From Anastrepha obliqua (taxonomy: Eukaryota; Arthropoda; Insecta; Diptera; Tephritidae), in assembly GCF_027943255.1 (NCBI RefSeq), contig NC_072895.1, positions 82,524,001-82,588,000 on the forward strand: a DNA stretch of 64,000 nt. The letters run 5' to 3'. The position numbers and the translations under genes were made by a program. Of this stretch, positions 20,961-32,679 are shown piece after piece (position 1 is the first letter of the stretch; the number at the start of each line of letters is the position of its first letter). The notes under the pieces were generated by a model. The model made no database searches. It was not told the DNA's origin and saw only the letters and a list, made by a program, of their open reading frames with translations.

Positions 20961-21104
20961 AAAAAACCCATCAAAAAAAGGACACCCAAGTCACAGACTT
21001 TACAGACGGTAAGAAGTACATTCTTAAAACGATTCGCATTTAGGTAAAGGAGCTTCCATACATCAATTATCATACAAGATAAGACACGAAATGTAAATAA
21101 ATTT

Positions 21105-21545
21105 TACTTCGCGCATACAAAACAGATGAAGTCGAGACTTCTTTCCAGAAATCTGAAGCTTCGAATATGTAAAACCGTCATAAAACCTACACTCTACATA
21201 CACTTGCGAATCAAATGATACCGATCAATTAATCTACTTCAAAAGTACGATTTTCAGATTCAGTAGAATGACGAGTTAGACTCATTACTCAGAGGTGCAA
21301 ATATTATCAGATACGTTGAAGCGCAAAGAATTCGATGGTATGGTCATATTTTGCGAAAGAGAAATGATGGAACTGGAAAAAGGATTTTCGAAACAAATCC
21401 ACATGACGATAGAAAAAGCGGTCGGCCAAGAAAAAGATGGAGAGATGATATAAAAGAAGACAGACTATGGACACAGCTGATGTCAAAAGATAAGCAGAAG
21501 ACCGAGTGACGTCGGATCAAATTGTAACCGAAGCAATGGTCACAC
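21105..21545 (+). pseudogene. RTE-like LINE C-terminal remnant
   Basis: The plus frame reads SRNLKLRICKTVIKPTLYIH, then AQRIRWYGHILRKRN, then KSGRPRKRWRDDIKED. This is the pattern (RNxKLRxYKTxIRP, QRxRWxGHxxRM, GRPxxRWxDD) of the C-terminal region of non-LTR elements of the RTE/craniofacial type. Upstream RT motifs are absent. Several in-frame stops occur near 21225-21260. Confidence 0.6.
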
Positions 21546-21606
21546 TGAACTCTAATGCTATGATAATGATGGTAAACTACGCTACTAAAATATTTCCAAC
21601 AAAAAA

Positions 21607-23153
21607 AAAAAAATCATGTGCAGCATTGTACACATGGTGGAAGTGAAACTTCTGTGTATGAATGAGTGTGAAAAAGAGAGAGAGAGAAAGAGAGATAGAG
21701 AAATAGCGAGAGAGGAAGAGAAGGAGACAGGGATAATTTCAAAAGAAATACAACAGTATAAAATTTGTGTAACCAAAATTCAATTTTATTAACTATATAT
21801 GCATTATGCTATCATCTGTTGGTGGTTCAATTGGTAATACTGATATAATTGGTTTGTGAAAGCTGAAATATGAAATATATGTACGTGATTCAATATTTTC
21901 TAGATAACGTGTGAAAATTGCATATAGTGTAGTTCCGGATTTCGTTGTTGATTCTTTAGGGTTATTGTTTATCTGCAAACCGAATGTTTCTCGAAGAAAT
22001 TGAATCAGCGGCAAAGAATCATTGGATCCGAAATTTACGTTGAAATCTCCCCCGAGAATCAATGGAATTTTGTCTTTGCCTCTTCCAAGTGCATTTGCAC
22101 CTGCGTGGCTGTAAACCAGTAGTGAGCGGTGAGTGAAATATATTATATTATGTCATGAAGATTTTGGTTCGGTGAGATATAGATGGCGGCTATGACAATA
22201 GTTTTTCCATTCAGCGTTTGACATTCTGCAATGCAAACATCGCCAACTGGTGCGACTGTTGATGATATGACTGAGACTGCCTTGCAGTCATTTCCATGTT
22301 TGGTGTGACGATATTTACGCTATCATCTTGATTGTGGTAGATTGCCACACCGCCAGCTCTAACATTTAGTCGCTTATATTTGATGACGCAATTGAAATTT
22401 GGTATACTAATATCCTCGTTATCGTTTAACCAAGTTTCGGACAAAAGTACTATACTCGATTTGCGGATGACAGAGTCTGTTAAATCTGCGGAATGTGCTC
22501 ATAGGCTCTGACAATTAAGAGTATATACAGTCATGACCCTCTTCTCTGAGTCATGAAATCGATTATTTGTTTATCCACAGTTTCCAGTCTATTTAACGAT
22601 AGTCTCCGGAATTCATCTTGTAAATGAGACATACTGACTGATGCTCGTCGACCATGGTCGAATCTAAAATCATTTCCGTTCGTTATAATCCACAAGCCTT
22701 CAATACAAGTGACTCGTGATAAAGCAACGTAAACTAATGATTGCGAATGTTTTTTATCATATTCGTAAACAACTTCAGAATACGTGCTTCCCTGAGACTT
22801 GTGAATGGTCGTCGCACAAGCACAAACTAATGGTAAATGTGATCGTTTAGCGTTAATCGTTTTGTTGTTGTTAAGCGGTGTTGTTGATGTGCTTCGTCGG
22901 ATTGGTACCGCTGCATATGATGTATAGCTCTCCTTCTCTTTCTCTCTATGTTATATATCTGTATACTCTGTCTTACAACGAAGCCTATGTCTTAGGTATA
23001 GAAAATGTATAGCTGTCTTTGTCCTTCTCTCTACGTTGTATCTTTTTTTCTCTCTCGTGTAACGAAATCTCTAAACGTTATATTTTTTCCAATTCACTCT
23101 CTATTCTCGCTCAAATATCAGACCGCCGCTAAAGAAGTTTCACTTCAAAAATA
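21607..23153 (-). mobile_element. Helentron-derived element, copy 1 (about 1.55 kb)
   Basis: This segment is shared with 40992-42536 from end to end: both begin AAATCATGTGCAGCAT on the left and stop after CACTTCAAAAATA on the right. Each end holds GAAGTGAAACTTC, present as GGAAGTGAAACTTCTGTG on the left and, reverse complemented, TTGAAGTGAAACTTCTTTAG on the right. This fits the subterminal inverted repeats described for Helentrons. The inside encodes the last helicase motifs and an endonuclease, on the minus strand. The replication initiator and most of the helicase are missing, so the element is non-autonomous. Confidence 0.7.
21793..22880 (-). pseudogene. Helentron helicase C-terminus plus endonuclease, frameshifted
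   Basis: The minus strand starts with PLVCACATTIHKSQGSTYSE followed by YVALSRVTCIEGLWI, the last conserved motifs of the PIF1-like helicase of Helitrons. An apurinic-type endonuclease follows: NCQSLxAHSADLTDSV, then SETWLNDNEDI with the catalytic E, and GGDFNVNFGS with the D-N pair. The end is SFHKPII, where most such endonucleases have SDH. Helicase followed directly by endonuclease is the Helentron order. Frameshifts near 22210 and 22060 and stops near 22500 separate the frames. This copy keeps the better helicase part; the other keeps the better endonuclease. Confidence 0.7.
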
Positions 23154-23159
23154 TTTCAA

Positions 23160-24965
23160 TTATTTAATTAATTTTTTTATATTTAATTTAATTCGTGACT
23201 TTACTCGTGATCCTTGTGTACATCTCTAACTGATAAACCCTATGAACTGAGTGTCTCTGACTGTTTTCATCACCAATTTTGGCTGTAACTTCCTGAGCAC
23301 CCGCAGCGCCTCAAATCACCAAAATAGGTCCTAACATAAAATCTTAAATTTAGTGAGTTGAGACGGGCATGAATTATAGAGTACCAGCTTAAGCACTGAA
23401 CGTGACTGAAAGTGACACTGAGCTTTTTTGCTGCGTAAATTTCTACATATGATTCGAGGTATTTCGTCAATTACACTCTGCTGATTTCTATTGAATTCGC
23501 GCACAAACGCCTTAGAATCTACATCAGGAAGCATTTCTGTTGTTTCCCCGGGGACATTTTGTGTAACTTGCCACTTCCGCAGGTTATTTACATTCCTTAT
23601 TTCACTCAGGATGCTTCAATAAGTACACTGACATGCGAATGTTACTATATAATTCATATTTAAAAGTGTAAATTGACTAAATTGAAACGAAATTCCCACC
23701 AAAAGTCTATCTCACTCAACATATTGCGGTAATTTATTTAATTTTTGGTAATATAACTGCATCCCGTGCAGATTCCTTGTTGTTGTGGTTATTGTTATTG
23801 TGTTTGGCAACAGTTCATGCTTAATACAATTTAAACGCACTCGGGTTTTGTTAATTAAAAATTCCAAGTAACATTCCCTGTTTTCTATATCATTTCGCTT
23901 GTTTGTTAAAATATCTGTATGTGCTTGGGACCGTTGATTCAATGTGTGTGTGTGTGTGTGTATGTAAGGAGATGTATTTTACGCCAATTTGGTCCTTCGG
24001 TCGTTCGAAACACTCGTTGTCAGCACCAAGCACGCGCCAACAACAACTGTACCACTTTCGATGAAGAGCGACGCCCTCACGTACATATGAACCAAAAGAA
24101 AATAAAGCAACAACCATCACAAATAGAAGCACTCTGATATGGACAAGCCGAGACAACAAATTAGCTTCATGCTTAGAGCTTTTCTGCACAACTCCCTTGC
24201 TTCTATAGCAGCAAATACCTTTGAATTTCTTATATGTATGCATGCAATCGTCTACACTTCCGCTGTACGACCGTCTCTTTGGCACCATCCCAGCCACTTT
24301 CTTCGAAGGAAATGTATATGCGCACTTATTTTTTACTTTCACACGCACGCAACTCCTCTAAGCTTCTTTACATTTACACCGCTTGTGTGCCAACCTGTAT
24401 TGCCAGCAGCACTTCGCACCCTTTTTGTTTGCCAAAAAAATCGCTGCATACCCACATTCCATTAGCACATTTGGAACTGCTGATGCTGCTGCTGCTGCTG
24501 CTGTTGCCGCGCTGTGTGCGTCTTTTAAATAGCATCAAACAGCCAAATATGAGTAATTCAAACAGCTAGCCAAGCAAAACCAGCAACAAGGAGTCGATGT
24601 GGCAGTTACAGCCAGCTCAGCACACTTTACCATTTGGCAGCCACTTCGTCAGAAACAGGTGGCGTATACGTAACATTTAATTCAATACACCACACAGTCG
24701 TGCGCCAAATGCTATTACTGCTGTTGTTGTTGTTGCTGTTGCTATTTGTCTGTTTGTTTGCCAACATCCAGCGTTAAAATTTTGCGAGTAACAGCAGCGA
24801 AAAAGAAAAAGTAAAGAAATGTTTATTTTCGAGGGTAGCCGAACTTTATACCAGGTGCATGTTTTCCAAAATTTTGTCAGAATCGCCTTACTTTCACTCC
24901 TATACCTATGAATTTTCCCTTACTGCTTGTTGAAATGTAACCTGCAACATTGCCAAATTTTAAAA
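23160..24965. other. No gene assigned; microsatellites
   Basis: The stretch contains a GT repeat at 23943-23962, a CTG repeat at 24478-24508 and CTGTTG-rich sequence at 24717-24742. Overlapping minus-strand frames at 23270-23534 share no recognised domain. The moderate GC content and simple repeats would suit intronic or regulatory DNA, but nothing specific is visible. Confidence 0.3.
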
Positions 24966-24969
24966 ATGG

Positions 24970-26460
24970 TCTTTATATAGAGACTCCATCAATACTACTG
25001 TAGTCTTCTCCAAGATATCTCAGTGGGCCCCTCTAAATACAGTTTTTCGAGCCCTGCCGATACGTGAAGTCACCGGCCATCATCGTCTAACTCATCTATT
25101 GGTAGGCGCAAAAAAACATGACATTTCGATGGTCCAAAGGGAGTGAGGTGTTAGATGAGTGAAGTTAAGAGGGCACGAAAACAGGTGGTTAATGTCTTGT
25201 GGAGTGCTTTTACACAAGCTGAGTAAGCCCAGACCGGTTCTGGTTCAATGTACTGAAAGCAGCTGGGATGAAGCGAGTCTAACGAGGCAGCTGAAGCTCT
25301 TTGTACGCTGGACGGTGGTTGAAGTTGAATGGCGGCGGGGCGGAAGTTTAGGAAGGTGGTAAGGGACTTGCGATGAATGCCATTTATGGCCTGTTTGTAT
25401 ACTTCGGGGTCCAGTTTATGTCCTAAATTCTAAATTTCGTCATAACGTCCCAGCAGGAATTGCTTGCTGAGAATCCTACCATGCTTCTTAACTGCGACCA
25501 AAGTAGCCTCCCTATGGGATGTTGCAGGGAGGCATCAGTGGAATTTTGGTAGGTTCACAACTTCTTCCACTGCAGATCCCTAGTTCCAGGCTATCAGATT
25601 GACGCTGCATAATTTAGAACCAATCGGCTAATTTCCTTAAATGTCACCTTTCTTTGTTTTTGCCTGAAATGCTGCCTGCTAGCGACCTGCAGGCGGCTAT
25701 ACGCGCCGAGAAGGAGAGCAAATTGTCGAAGGTAACCCAGAGTAACTTGGAATTATTGACAGTCAGTATTGGTTTACCATCGATTTTGACCTTTAGTTGC
25801 CGTTGAACATTTTTCGTCCAGGTGGAATCTAGGGTCGCCCAGGATTTGTTGGAGGAAAGTTGGAGATTTCCTGCAGTGAAGAAGAGAGAAAATCTTGAGA
25901 AATAACAGTTCACTTTTGAACACAAGCTAAATATATCATTAACGGACGCCAATATAAAGCAATCATCAGTATATGAAGTCAAGAAAACTCTGCAAAGAAA
26001 CTCTGGTAGTTGAGGAAGCTTAGAGATATAAAAGTTGGGCAAAAGCAAGGAAGAAAGTACACCACCCTCATTTTATCCTCCTTTTTTTTGAAGTTTGATC
26101 TAGAAATGCTTTTGACGAGTGTCGACCACTCAACTAACTTGCGAACTACTCAGTCCCGGCAGTAGAGTGGATTTTTCAATGTCAATTAGTAGCGCGGAAT
26201 GGCTAACTGTTTCGCAAGCAACAGTCTTCACTACTGGCGAAAGGCCTTGCTAGGTGGGACTCACAGGATTCTGTAGTGGGAATATCTATGGATAGATTGA
26301 ATATGCTAATAAGGTAAGCTATTCCCGTTAGACCCATATTTTCCACATCGGTTCCAATGAAATACTATCACCAAATGTTTTTGCCACTCTGTCACTCAGC
26401 TTAGTCATACCAGAGATGAAGTTACAGGCCTTGAGTTGCTCAACCCATTACCTCCACTTG
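24970..26460 (-). pseudogene. jockey-clade LINE ORF2 remnant
   Basis: Read on the minus strand from the right: TKLSDRVAKTFGDSISLEP (the linker before RT), then DIEKSTLLPGL and GGVLSSLLLP (RT motif 4, normally GVPQGGVLSP). YTDDCFILAS follows, the catalytic YADD with A changed to T. The thumb region has LQLSSNKSWATL and VNNSKLLWVTFDNLLSF, and the C-terminal INHLFSCPLNFTHLTPHSLW motif ends it. There is no RNase H domain, which with the motif wording fits the jockey clade. Many stops and frameshifts make it an old copy. The longest frame is 25644-26048. Confidence 0.75.
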
Positions 26461-26464
26461 TGTT

Positions 26465-27117
26465 GATTTATCAGTTACCGAATTTTTAAATTGCGATCCT
26501 TTATGGCGTAGCTGATTCTTTGCGAGCCGGAATGACTAGAGTTTTCTCCGACAGAAGGCTACCGGCCACGTAAACTAGCCCTGCGTGGTACGCTGAACCT
26601 CATGAAACCTGGCGAATAAATAGTGCAAAAGGGGTATGGAAATATAAGGGTTTAAAAAAAATATTTTATTTTGTCTTCTTTCTTTAAATTTTAAGTCAAA
26701 TAATTAGTGGCCTAAAAAAAGCAAAATAAAAATTTTCTATATGATTTTTTTTATATTTCACAATGAAAAATCTAAAAAAAAAATTAGAATAATTCTTTGC
26801 CAAATTTTTTTTTTTGAAATTTCGAGATTTTTGATTTGTTTTATGATGCTGAAATTAAAAGAAAATTCAAAATATTTGTTTGCTGAAATATTTTTTTTCT
26901 TATTTTGTTAAAAAATTTTGATTAGTCTAAAATTGTATCTTTTAAGTGATACCTAACTCTTTTTGCGGCCACTATTCCGCCACGGCTTGGTGCATCGATT
27001 AGCGCTTAATTGTTAGAAAAACCTAGTTGTGTAACATAATTTCGTATTGAGACAACACCTCAACTCACGCTTAAATTTTGGCTTCAGCCTACCTGCTGCA
27101 GTCATCATTAAGACATG
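26465..27117. other. No gene seen; very AT-rich block
   Basis: 26640-26960 is almost pure A/T with alternating A and T runs. No coding or repeat signature was found. Confidence 0.4.
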
Positions 27118-27119
27118 TA

Positions 27120-27254
27120 AGGTGGCGCAGAACTAATCACCCTGTCAGAAGATTTGTATTTTTTTAATAACGTGTTGTATCGTATGTTTATCAATCAAAG
27201 TCAAATAAAAAAGTTATGCAAAAACAAAGTTGGAGTATTAATTTTGCGCCATCT
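27120..27254 (+). repeat. MITE, complete 135-bp copy
   Basis: The left end AGGTGGCGCAGAACTAATCA and the right end TTAATTTTGCGCCATCT are inverted matches, flanked by TA at 27118-27119 and 27255-27256. The first 35 bases agree with the intact DD41D element end at 16741 in about 27 positions by eye, including the first nine. It is the shortest complete member of the family and encodes nothing. Confidence 0.75.
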
Positions 27255-27259
27255 TATAT

Positions 27260-29050
27260 TATAGTCATCATCTTATCAGATGAGCTTGTACCTTTAGGCG
27301 TTTCTGCACCTATTTCGCTACTGCAGGGACTCCTCTTTCAACTTTCACTCTGTGCTGGTCTTAAATATTCAAAGTTTATCATAAGGTTGTTCGCAATGAT
27401 CTTAGAAGACTTTCCAACCATTTCTGCTCTAACGAAAATGTCGTTACTGCCGTCTCATAGAAATTACTTCTAGTTTGAATTTTTGTTTGTTTGGAGTTTT
27501 AATCCATTGTACATAGTCCTCCCTTCCAACTAGCCTTTCGGATATATCCTAAGCAGATTCTAATCTTCACACAACTGATCCTCATAATTTTTTTAGACGT
27601 TTCCGTACAGTGGACTATTACCCCACTTAATTATCGTATCCGATCGTATAGTTTTCCTTTCGAAGACCAAAAATTTTGCTTCTGTTCCTTTCAATTATTC
27701 TCTTAAGAAATGACTTACTTTATCCTTCACTGAAATTACGTAATAAATTTGTATAAATCACAAGCAGCTTTTGATTTAAAAGAGCCGATCTTTCAACTAA
27801 AAAATTAGCCTTTCTGCTGAATCATGGACTTTCTGGACTCAGAAAATTTACTATCATACATAGCTGGATTTTTATGATCATACTAAATGTTCCAAAAAGT
27901 GGGCGGTGCCATTTTTCTGATCATTTCTATATTCATGGTTCCAATTCTTTCTCAGTTTAGCGATTGCGCGAGCGGAAAGGCAGACATGGTTTAGTCAGTC
28001 ATTTAAGTTATCCCAAGTTTCCTCCTTCCATTAAACTATTACAAGCACCAGTTAAGCGAAAAAAATTATAACGCCCTGGTGTAGTAATGCATAGGGGTAT
28101 AAAGTTGGTGTAGAAGATAACAAGCACAAAATTTATTTTGGAAGTTTGGCAGAAATAATAAAAACTGAAACTGTAACTGCTGTTGTAGCTTTCAAATGCG
28201 ATTTATGTGCTGCTGATAATTCTGCCGACGTACGCTTTTCAATGGACTGGATATGAATAGGTGTTGCTTTTGGCTGGCATAATGTGGCAAACAAGCGAAC
28301 TGTGACTCTGGTTGCAATAACAAGGCTTGAAGTAGGTTGCAGTGCCACCTTTTGCTCATCATTTACGAACGTGAAAATTGAGTGCCTTTGGCAGGGTTAA
28401 AGGCCAAAAGTTGTGAAACTTTATTTGTTTATGGAGCTAAAAGCCATACAGGAAAATCAAGAAAACACGCAATCCTATATTGGAAGGCCAAAAGTGCTAA
28501 ATTAGGAAAAATAAATAAGTAAGTGAAAAACAAAAAAGGGAATTTATGTAAAAAGGACTTTCTGCAAAAAAAGATTTCTTCATTAAAATGGGATTTTGGA
28601 AATCAGAATGGTACCGATCTTCCATATTCTTTCATTGATCAGGCATTACTGTTGAAACTCTGTCAGAACGCGACATCCTTGTGTGAGTTACTAATATAGA
28701 ACCCCATAGCAGTTCTTCCAGACTTTGTAAAACACGCCGCTTATGCCTCAGAAGATAAATTAGAGCAACTAATTGAAAACACTTACACATGCGAAGTCCG
28801 AAATGCGCAAAACGCCCGGAACTTAGCCAACTTGTAAGTGTTTCAGGCGTTGCTGCGAAGCAGCTGTTTCGAAAATTACTTCTCGTGCAAATGAGTACGG
28901 CCACGGTATGAAATTATGAAAAAGTTTGCAAATAATTGGAATAATCAAAGAACACAAATATTTACTATTAAGCTAATATTGTAGACACTATTTGAAGAAG
29001 GTCTACCATCCAATAAACCAATTAAAATGGTTTGAAATACGAAATTTTAT
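27260..29050. other. No gene seen
   Basis: Open frames at 27216-27473, 28133-28348 and 28632-28904 have no recognised domains, and the sequence around them is not repeated elsewhere in the window. Confidence 0.3.
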
Positions 29051-29051
29051 T

Positions 29052-29345
29052 TATATATATATATATATATAATTGCCGGATACACCCCGTTTTGGGTGTT
29101 AGGCCGAGCTCCTCCTCCCATTTGTGGCATGCGACTTGATGTTGTTCCACAAATGGAGGGACCTACAGTTTCAAGCCGACTCCGAACGGCAGATATTTTT
29201 ATGAGGAGCTTTTTCATGGCAGAAATACACTCGGCGATTTGCCATCGCCTGCCGAGGGGTGACCGCTATTAGAAAAATGTTTTACTTAATTTTAGTGTAT
29301 CGCCGAGATTCGAACCTATGTTCTCTCTGTGAATTCCGAATGGTA
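29052..29345 (-). repeat. tRNA-derived SINE with TA-repeat tail
   Basis: The 3' tail is the (AT)n run at 29052-29071, followed in reverse order by AATTGCCGGATACACCCC, GGCCGAGCTCCTCCTCCC, TGGAGGGACCTACAGTTTC, GGCAGAAATACACTCGG and GACCGCTATTAGAAAAATGT. The head has GATTCGAACCTATG (B box) and GAATTCCGAATGGTAG. Full length. Confidence 0.8.
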
Positions 29346-29639
29346 GAAATTTTATTTATATCGCTTAAATTTGATCGATTAAAATATTGGTCAAAAGGTA
29401 ATTTTTATATGATTTTTTTTTAGAAGATGGGATGGCTTCGTAGGTGCCTGAACGGTCTACTTGAAGACAATAAACTTTAGACTTTGTCTTCTCGAAACAA
29501 CAAATCGATATCTCCTTTTTTACTCCAGCTTTACTTCCTTGACTGCCTGGCACACTTAGAATCCTCAGCCATTTACAATGGTCCATATTTTTCACGGCAT
29601 TGTGATAAGTGGAGAAAAAGTACCGGGAATTGTTCAATA

Positions 29640-30690
29640 AAACGCAAAATAATTTTTCAATCATCAAAATTTACTTTGTCGCCTTCAAAATAGGCTCCAC
29701 TCGAAACAACACACATATGCTAACGATTGGTCCACTCATCAAAGCACTTCTTAAATGTGCTTGAAGAGATCTTCTTCAGCTCTTTCAGCGAATTCTTGGC
29801 GGCCTCTATCAACTCAAAGCGGCGTCCGCGCAATATCAGTTTAAGTTTTGGGAAAAGGAAAAGTCATAGAGGGCTAAATACGGTGCACACGGTGGTTGTT
29901 TGATGACATTTGTCGAGATTTTGGCCAAAAAAGTGTTCACAATATGAGCTTTGTAAGACGGTGCATTATCATGATGTAAGATCCATAATTCATTTTCTCA
30001 ACAAATTGTGTCGTTTCCTACGCACATTCTCTTTCAGACATCCCATAGCTTCCAAATAATATTCTTTATTTACTGTAGATCCATTTGGAATGAATTCCGA
30101 ATGCACAACACCATGATAATCAAAGAAAACAAGCAGCATGACTTTCACTTTTGACCGACTTCGACGTAGTTTTTTGGGTTTCCGCTAATGTGGATAGTGC
30201 CATTAAGCCGCCTGTTGACTGGTTTGCATGTTAAACCCATATACCCTAGTCTCATCCCCTGTTATGATACGCTGGATAAAGGTTGGGTCCGAGTTCACTT
30301 GCTCAAGCATGTCTTCAGCCACCTTCTTAAAAGAAATTCAACTCTCTTAGAACGAGTCGAGCAGCCACGCGTCTCATGCCCAATTGGTGGTGTAAAATGT
30401 TGCGAATTGATTCGTGAGACACACTAAGGTCACGAGCTGCCTCCCTCAAACTTAAATGATGGTTTTCCAGCACCATTTCCTTGACTTTGTCGACGTTTTC
30501 GTCCGTTGAAGACGTTGATGGGCGACCAGATCGGGGCAAATCTGCCACGACTTCTCGGCCCTCTACATAAGCATTATACCACTCGTAGACCCGTGTTTTT
30601 GATAAACCACACTCGCCATAGGCTTTCTGCAACATTTGCAGTGATTCGACATACGAAATCCCGTTCAAAACACAAAAGTTAAAACACATT
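29640..30690 (-). pseudogene. DD34D mariner transposase, decayed
   Basis: The minus-strand frame from 30689 starts MCFNFCVLNGISYVESLQML and gives the helix-turn-helix half with VYEWYNAYVEGRE and the GRPS linker. It then passes a stop and continues with IITGDETRVYGF (first aspartate), VKVMLLVFFDYHGVVHSEFI and TVNKEYYLEAM. The C-terminal KLILRGRRFELIEAAKNSLK and AYFEGDKVNF complete it. The D2 region (HHDNA) is rewritten as a frame-shifted stretch. It resembles the elements at 35527 and 37121. I could not fix the inverted ends. Confidence 0.75.
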
Positions 30691-30719
30691 TTTTTTCGAT
30701 ATTTTCATACATAGTAAGC

Positions 30720-31385
30720 AGAGCACACGCGCGGTTGAGTGATATATACAAATATATATTTTTTTTACAAAATGGGCCTTCTGGGCTAAATTTCTGTCAA
30801 TTAAAAGTGAGCGCATACATCGACGGCTTTTGAGTCTGCGGTTGTTTTTGTAGCAGCATAAACATTCCCCATACTATTGTAACATACGGGGAATGCTGCT
30901 GGAGTGGCAGTCCTTGGCCGGATATAAATCCGGGTCGTTTCGGTAACGTAGAACCAACTGTCGTGGAAACATTTGAGTCTGCGGTAACCTGCCATGCCGG
31001 CACGATTTGCAAAAAAATTTTGAATATTTGTGAAAAAAATAAGAAAAATTATTCGGCAATCTCCGTAACATGTCTCTTAAATATCATTTGATTTGCAGAA
31101 CATTCCTGTACATTAGACCATACCACGAACTCTTTAGACATATCACTAAGGGCGTCTTTGTCCAATAATAGTTGTAGTGGAGTATCTTCGAATTTTTTCG
31201 GTGCCCCTTTTGCCACAGGAAAAGTCGCATTTTTCATTAAAAGGTAATAATGAAGCCCGCAAATGCTGTTTTTTCGGGACGAACGTAGATATTTTTGACG
31301 TCAGATAAAACAGATCTTTACGCTTCAAACGAATGTTAACTACTGCGATCGGGACCTCGCACATACACGTTCAAGTCACCAGTAT
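30720..31385. other. No gene seen
   Basis: Short overlapping minus-strand frames at 30797-31364 have no recognised motif. It sits between two decayed mariners. Confidence 0.3.
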
Positions 31386-31389
31386 ATTA

Positions 31390-32671
31390 CGAGGGGTGCC
31401 TTTTATATGTCGGGATTAGAGAAGAAACACAAATTTTAATCATCGAAAATCACTTTATTGTTTTTCAAAATATTCTCCATGAAGATCTATACACTTTTGC
31501 ATGCGTTTGAACCAATTGTCGAAGCACTTTTGCCACTCTGAATGAGGTACCTCCAAAACATGCATTCTGAATGCCGCAACCGTTTCTTCAGGTGTCGAAA
31601 AACGTTGACCTCTCAGCTTGTGTTTTACGTACGGGAATAAAAAGAAGTCATTCGGTGCCAATACGGCGGATTACCCACTAATTCGATGTTTTGGGTGCTC
31701 ACAAATGCAGTTGTTTGAGCCGATGTGTGAGAGCTCGCATTGTCCTGGTGAAGAGTGATCCATATTTGGTGATTGGTTTTCCTAATTTCTTGGAAGACAA
31801 CTGGCAAACAAATGGTTGTGTACCACTCAGAATTTACTGTTCTGCGTTGTTCTAGTGGTACGGTTGCGACATGTCCAGTTTTTCCGAAAAAACAGGCGAC
31901 CATTTGCTTGGAAGTGCTTCGTGCGCGAACAACTTTTGTCGGATTTGGCTCATCTTGAAACACCCATACAGTCGACTGCTGTTTACTTTCGGGCTCATAC
32001 GCGTAAATTCATGATTCATCACCTGTCACGATGTCATAGATGTGTTTCGAAGCGCCGCGATCGTATTTTTTGAGCATTTTCTTCGACCAATCGACACGAG
32101 CCTTTTTTTGAGCGATTGACAAATTGTGTGGGATCCAACGCGAACAAATTTTTTTGACAGTCAAATGTTTATGCAATATTGAATGTATGCTGGTCCCAGT
32201 AATGCCTAAGATTGTCTCAATCTCACGATAGGTCACATGACGATCTTGCAATATCAGTTCGCGCACAGCATCAATGGTTTTCGGAACAACAACTGATTTT
32301 GGACGCCCTTCACGAAATTCGTCTTGGAGTAAACTACGACCACGATTGAATTCACCATACCATCGATAAACACTGGTCCTTGATGGAGCTTCATCGCCAA
32401 AAAATGAATTAAGTTCATCCATGCAACGTTGCTGAGTTAATCCACGTCGAAAGTTGTAAAAAATAATCGCACGAAAATGTTCACGATTTAATTCCATTTT
32501 TGGACTGAGATGAATCTTTTCAGTTACTGTAAACAACATAAATAGCGCTGATATTTCAAAACGTTCTGAGTACGTAAAAGCCAAAAAATGCCAAACTTTG
32601 CGATACAGCTGTCAGTTGCCAGATTGCAACACCAGGGTTGCCAAATCCTGACATATAAAAGGCACCCCTCG
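31390..32671 (-). mobile_element. mariner (DD34D), full length but inactivated
   Basis: 1282 bp. The left end CGAGGGGTGCCTTTTATATG and the right end CATATAAAAGGCACCCCTCG are perfect inverted repeats over at least 20 bases, flanked by TA at 31388-31389 and 32672-32673. It belongs to the same family as the deletion derivative at 1515-2524. It lies in the same orientation as the Sidestep-like gene. Confidence 0.9.
31455..32497 (-). pseudogene. mariner transposase with one stop and one frameshift
   Basis: The ATG at 32497 starts MELNREHFRAIIFYNFRRGL. Helix-turn-helix segments, the GRPKS linker and the WIPHNLS block follow, then DIVTGDES with the first aspartate. The next codon is TGA where W is expected. 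The frame continues in phase to HQDNASSHTS with D2. At NPPYW a small indel shifts the frame, and MAPNDFFLFPY (D3) continues in another one (31455-31661). Apart from these two lesions it is complete and ends CIDLHGEYFEKQ. Confidence 0.9.
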
Positions 32672-32679
32672 TACTAGAG

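Noticed and set aside
23270..23534. Overlapping minus-strand frames as a small host gene or Helentron extension
   Set aside because: No motif, no matching sequence in the other Helentron copy, and the shared element ends at 23153.
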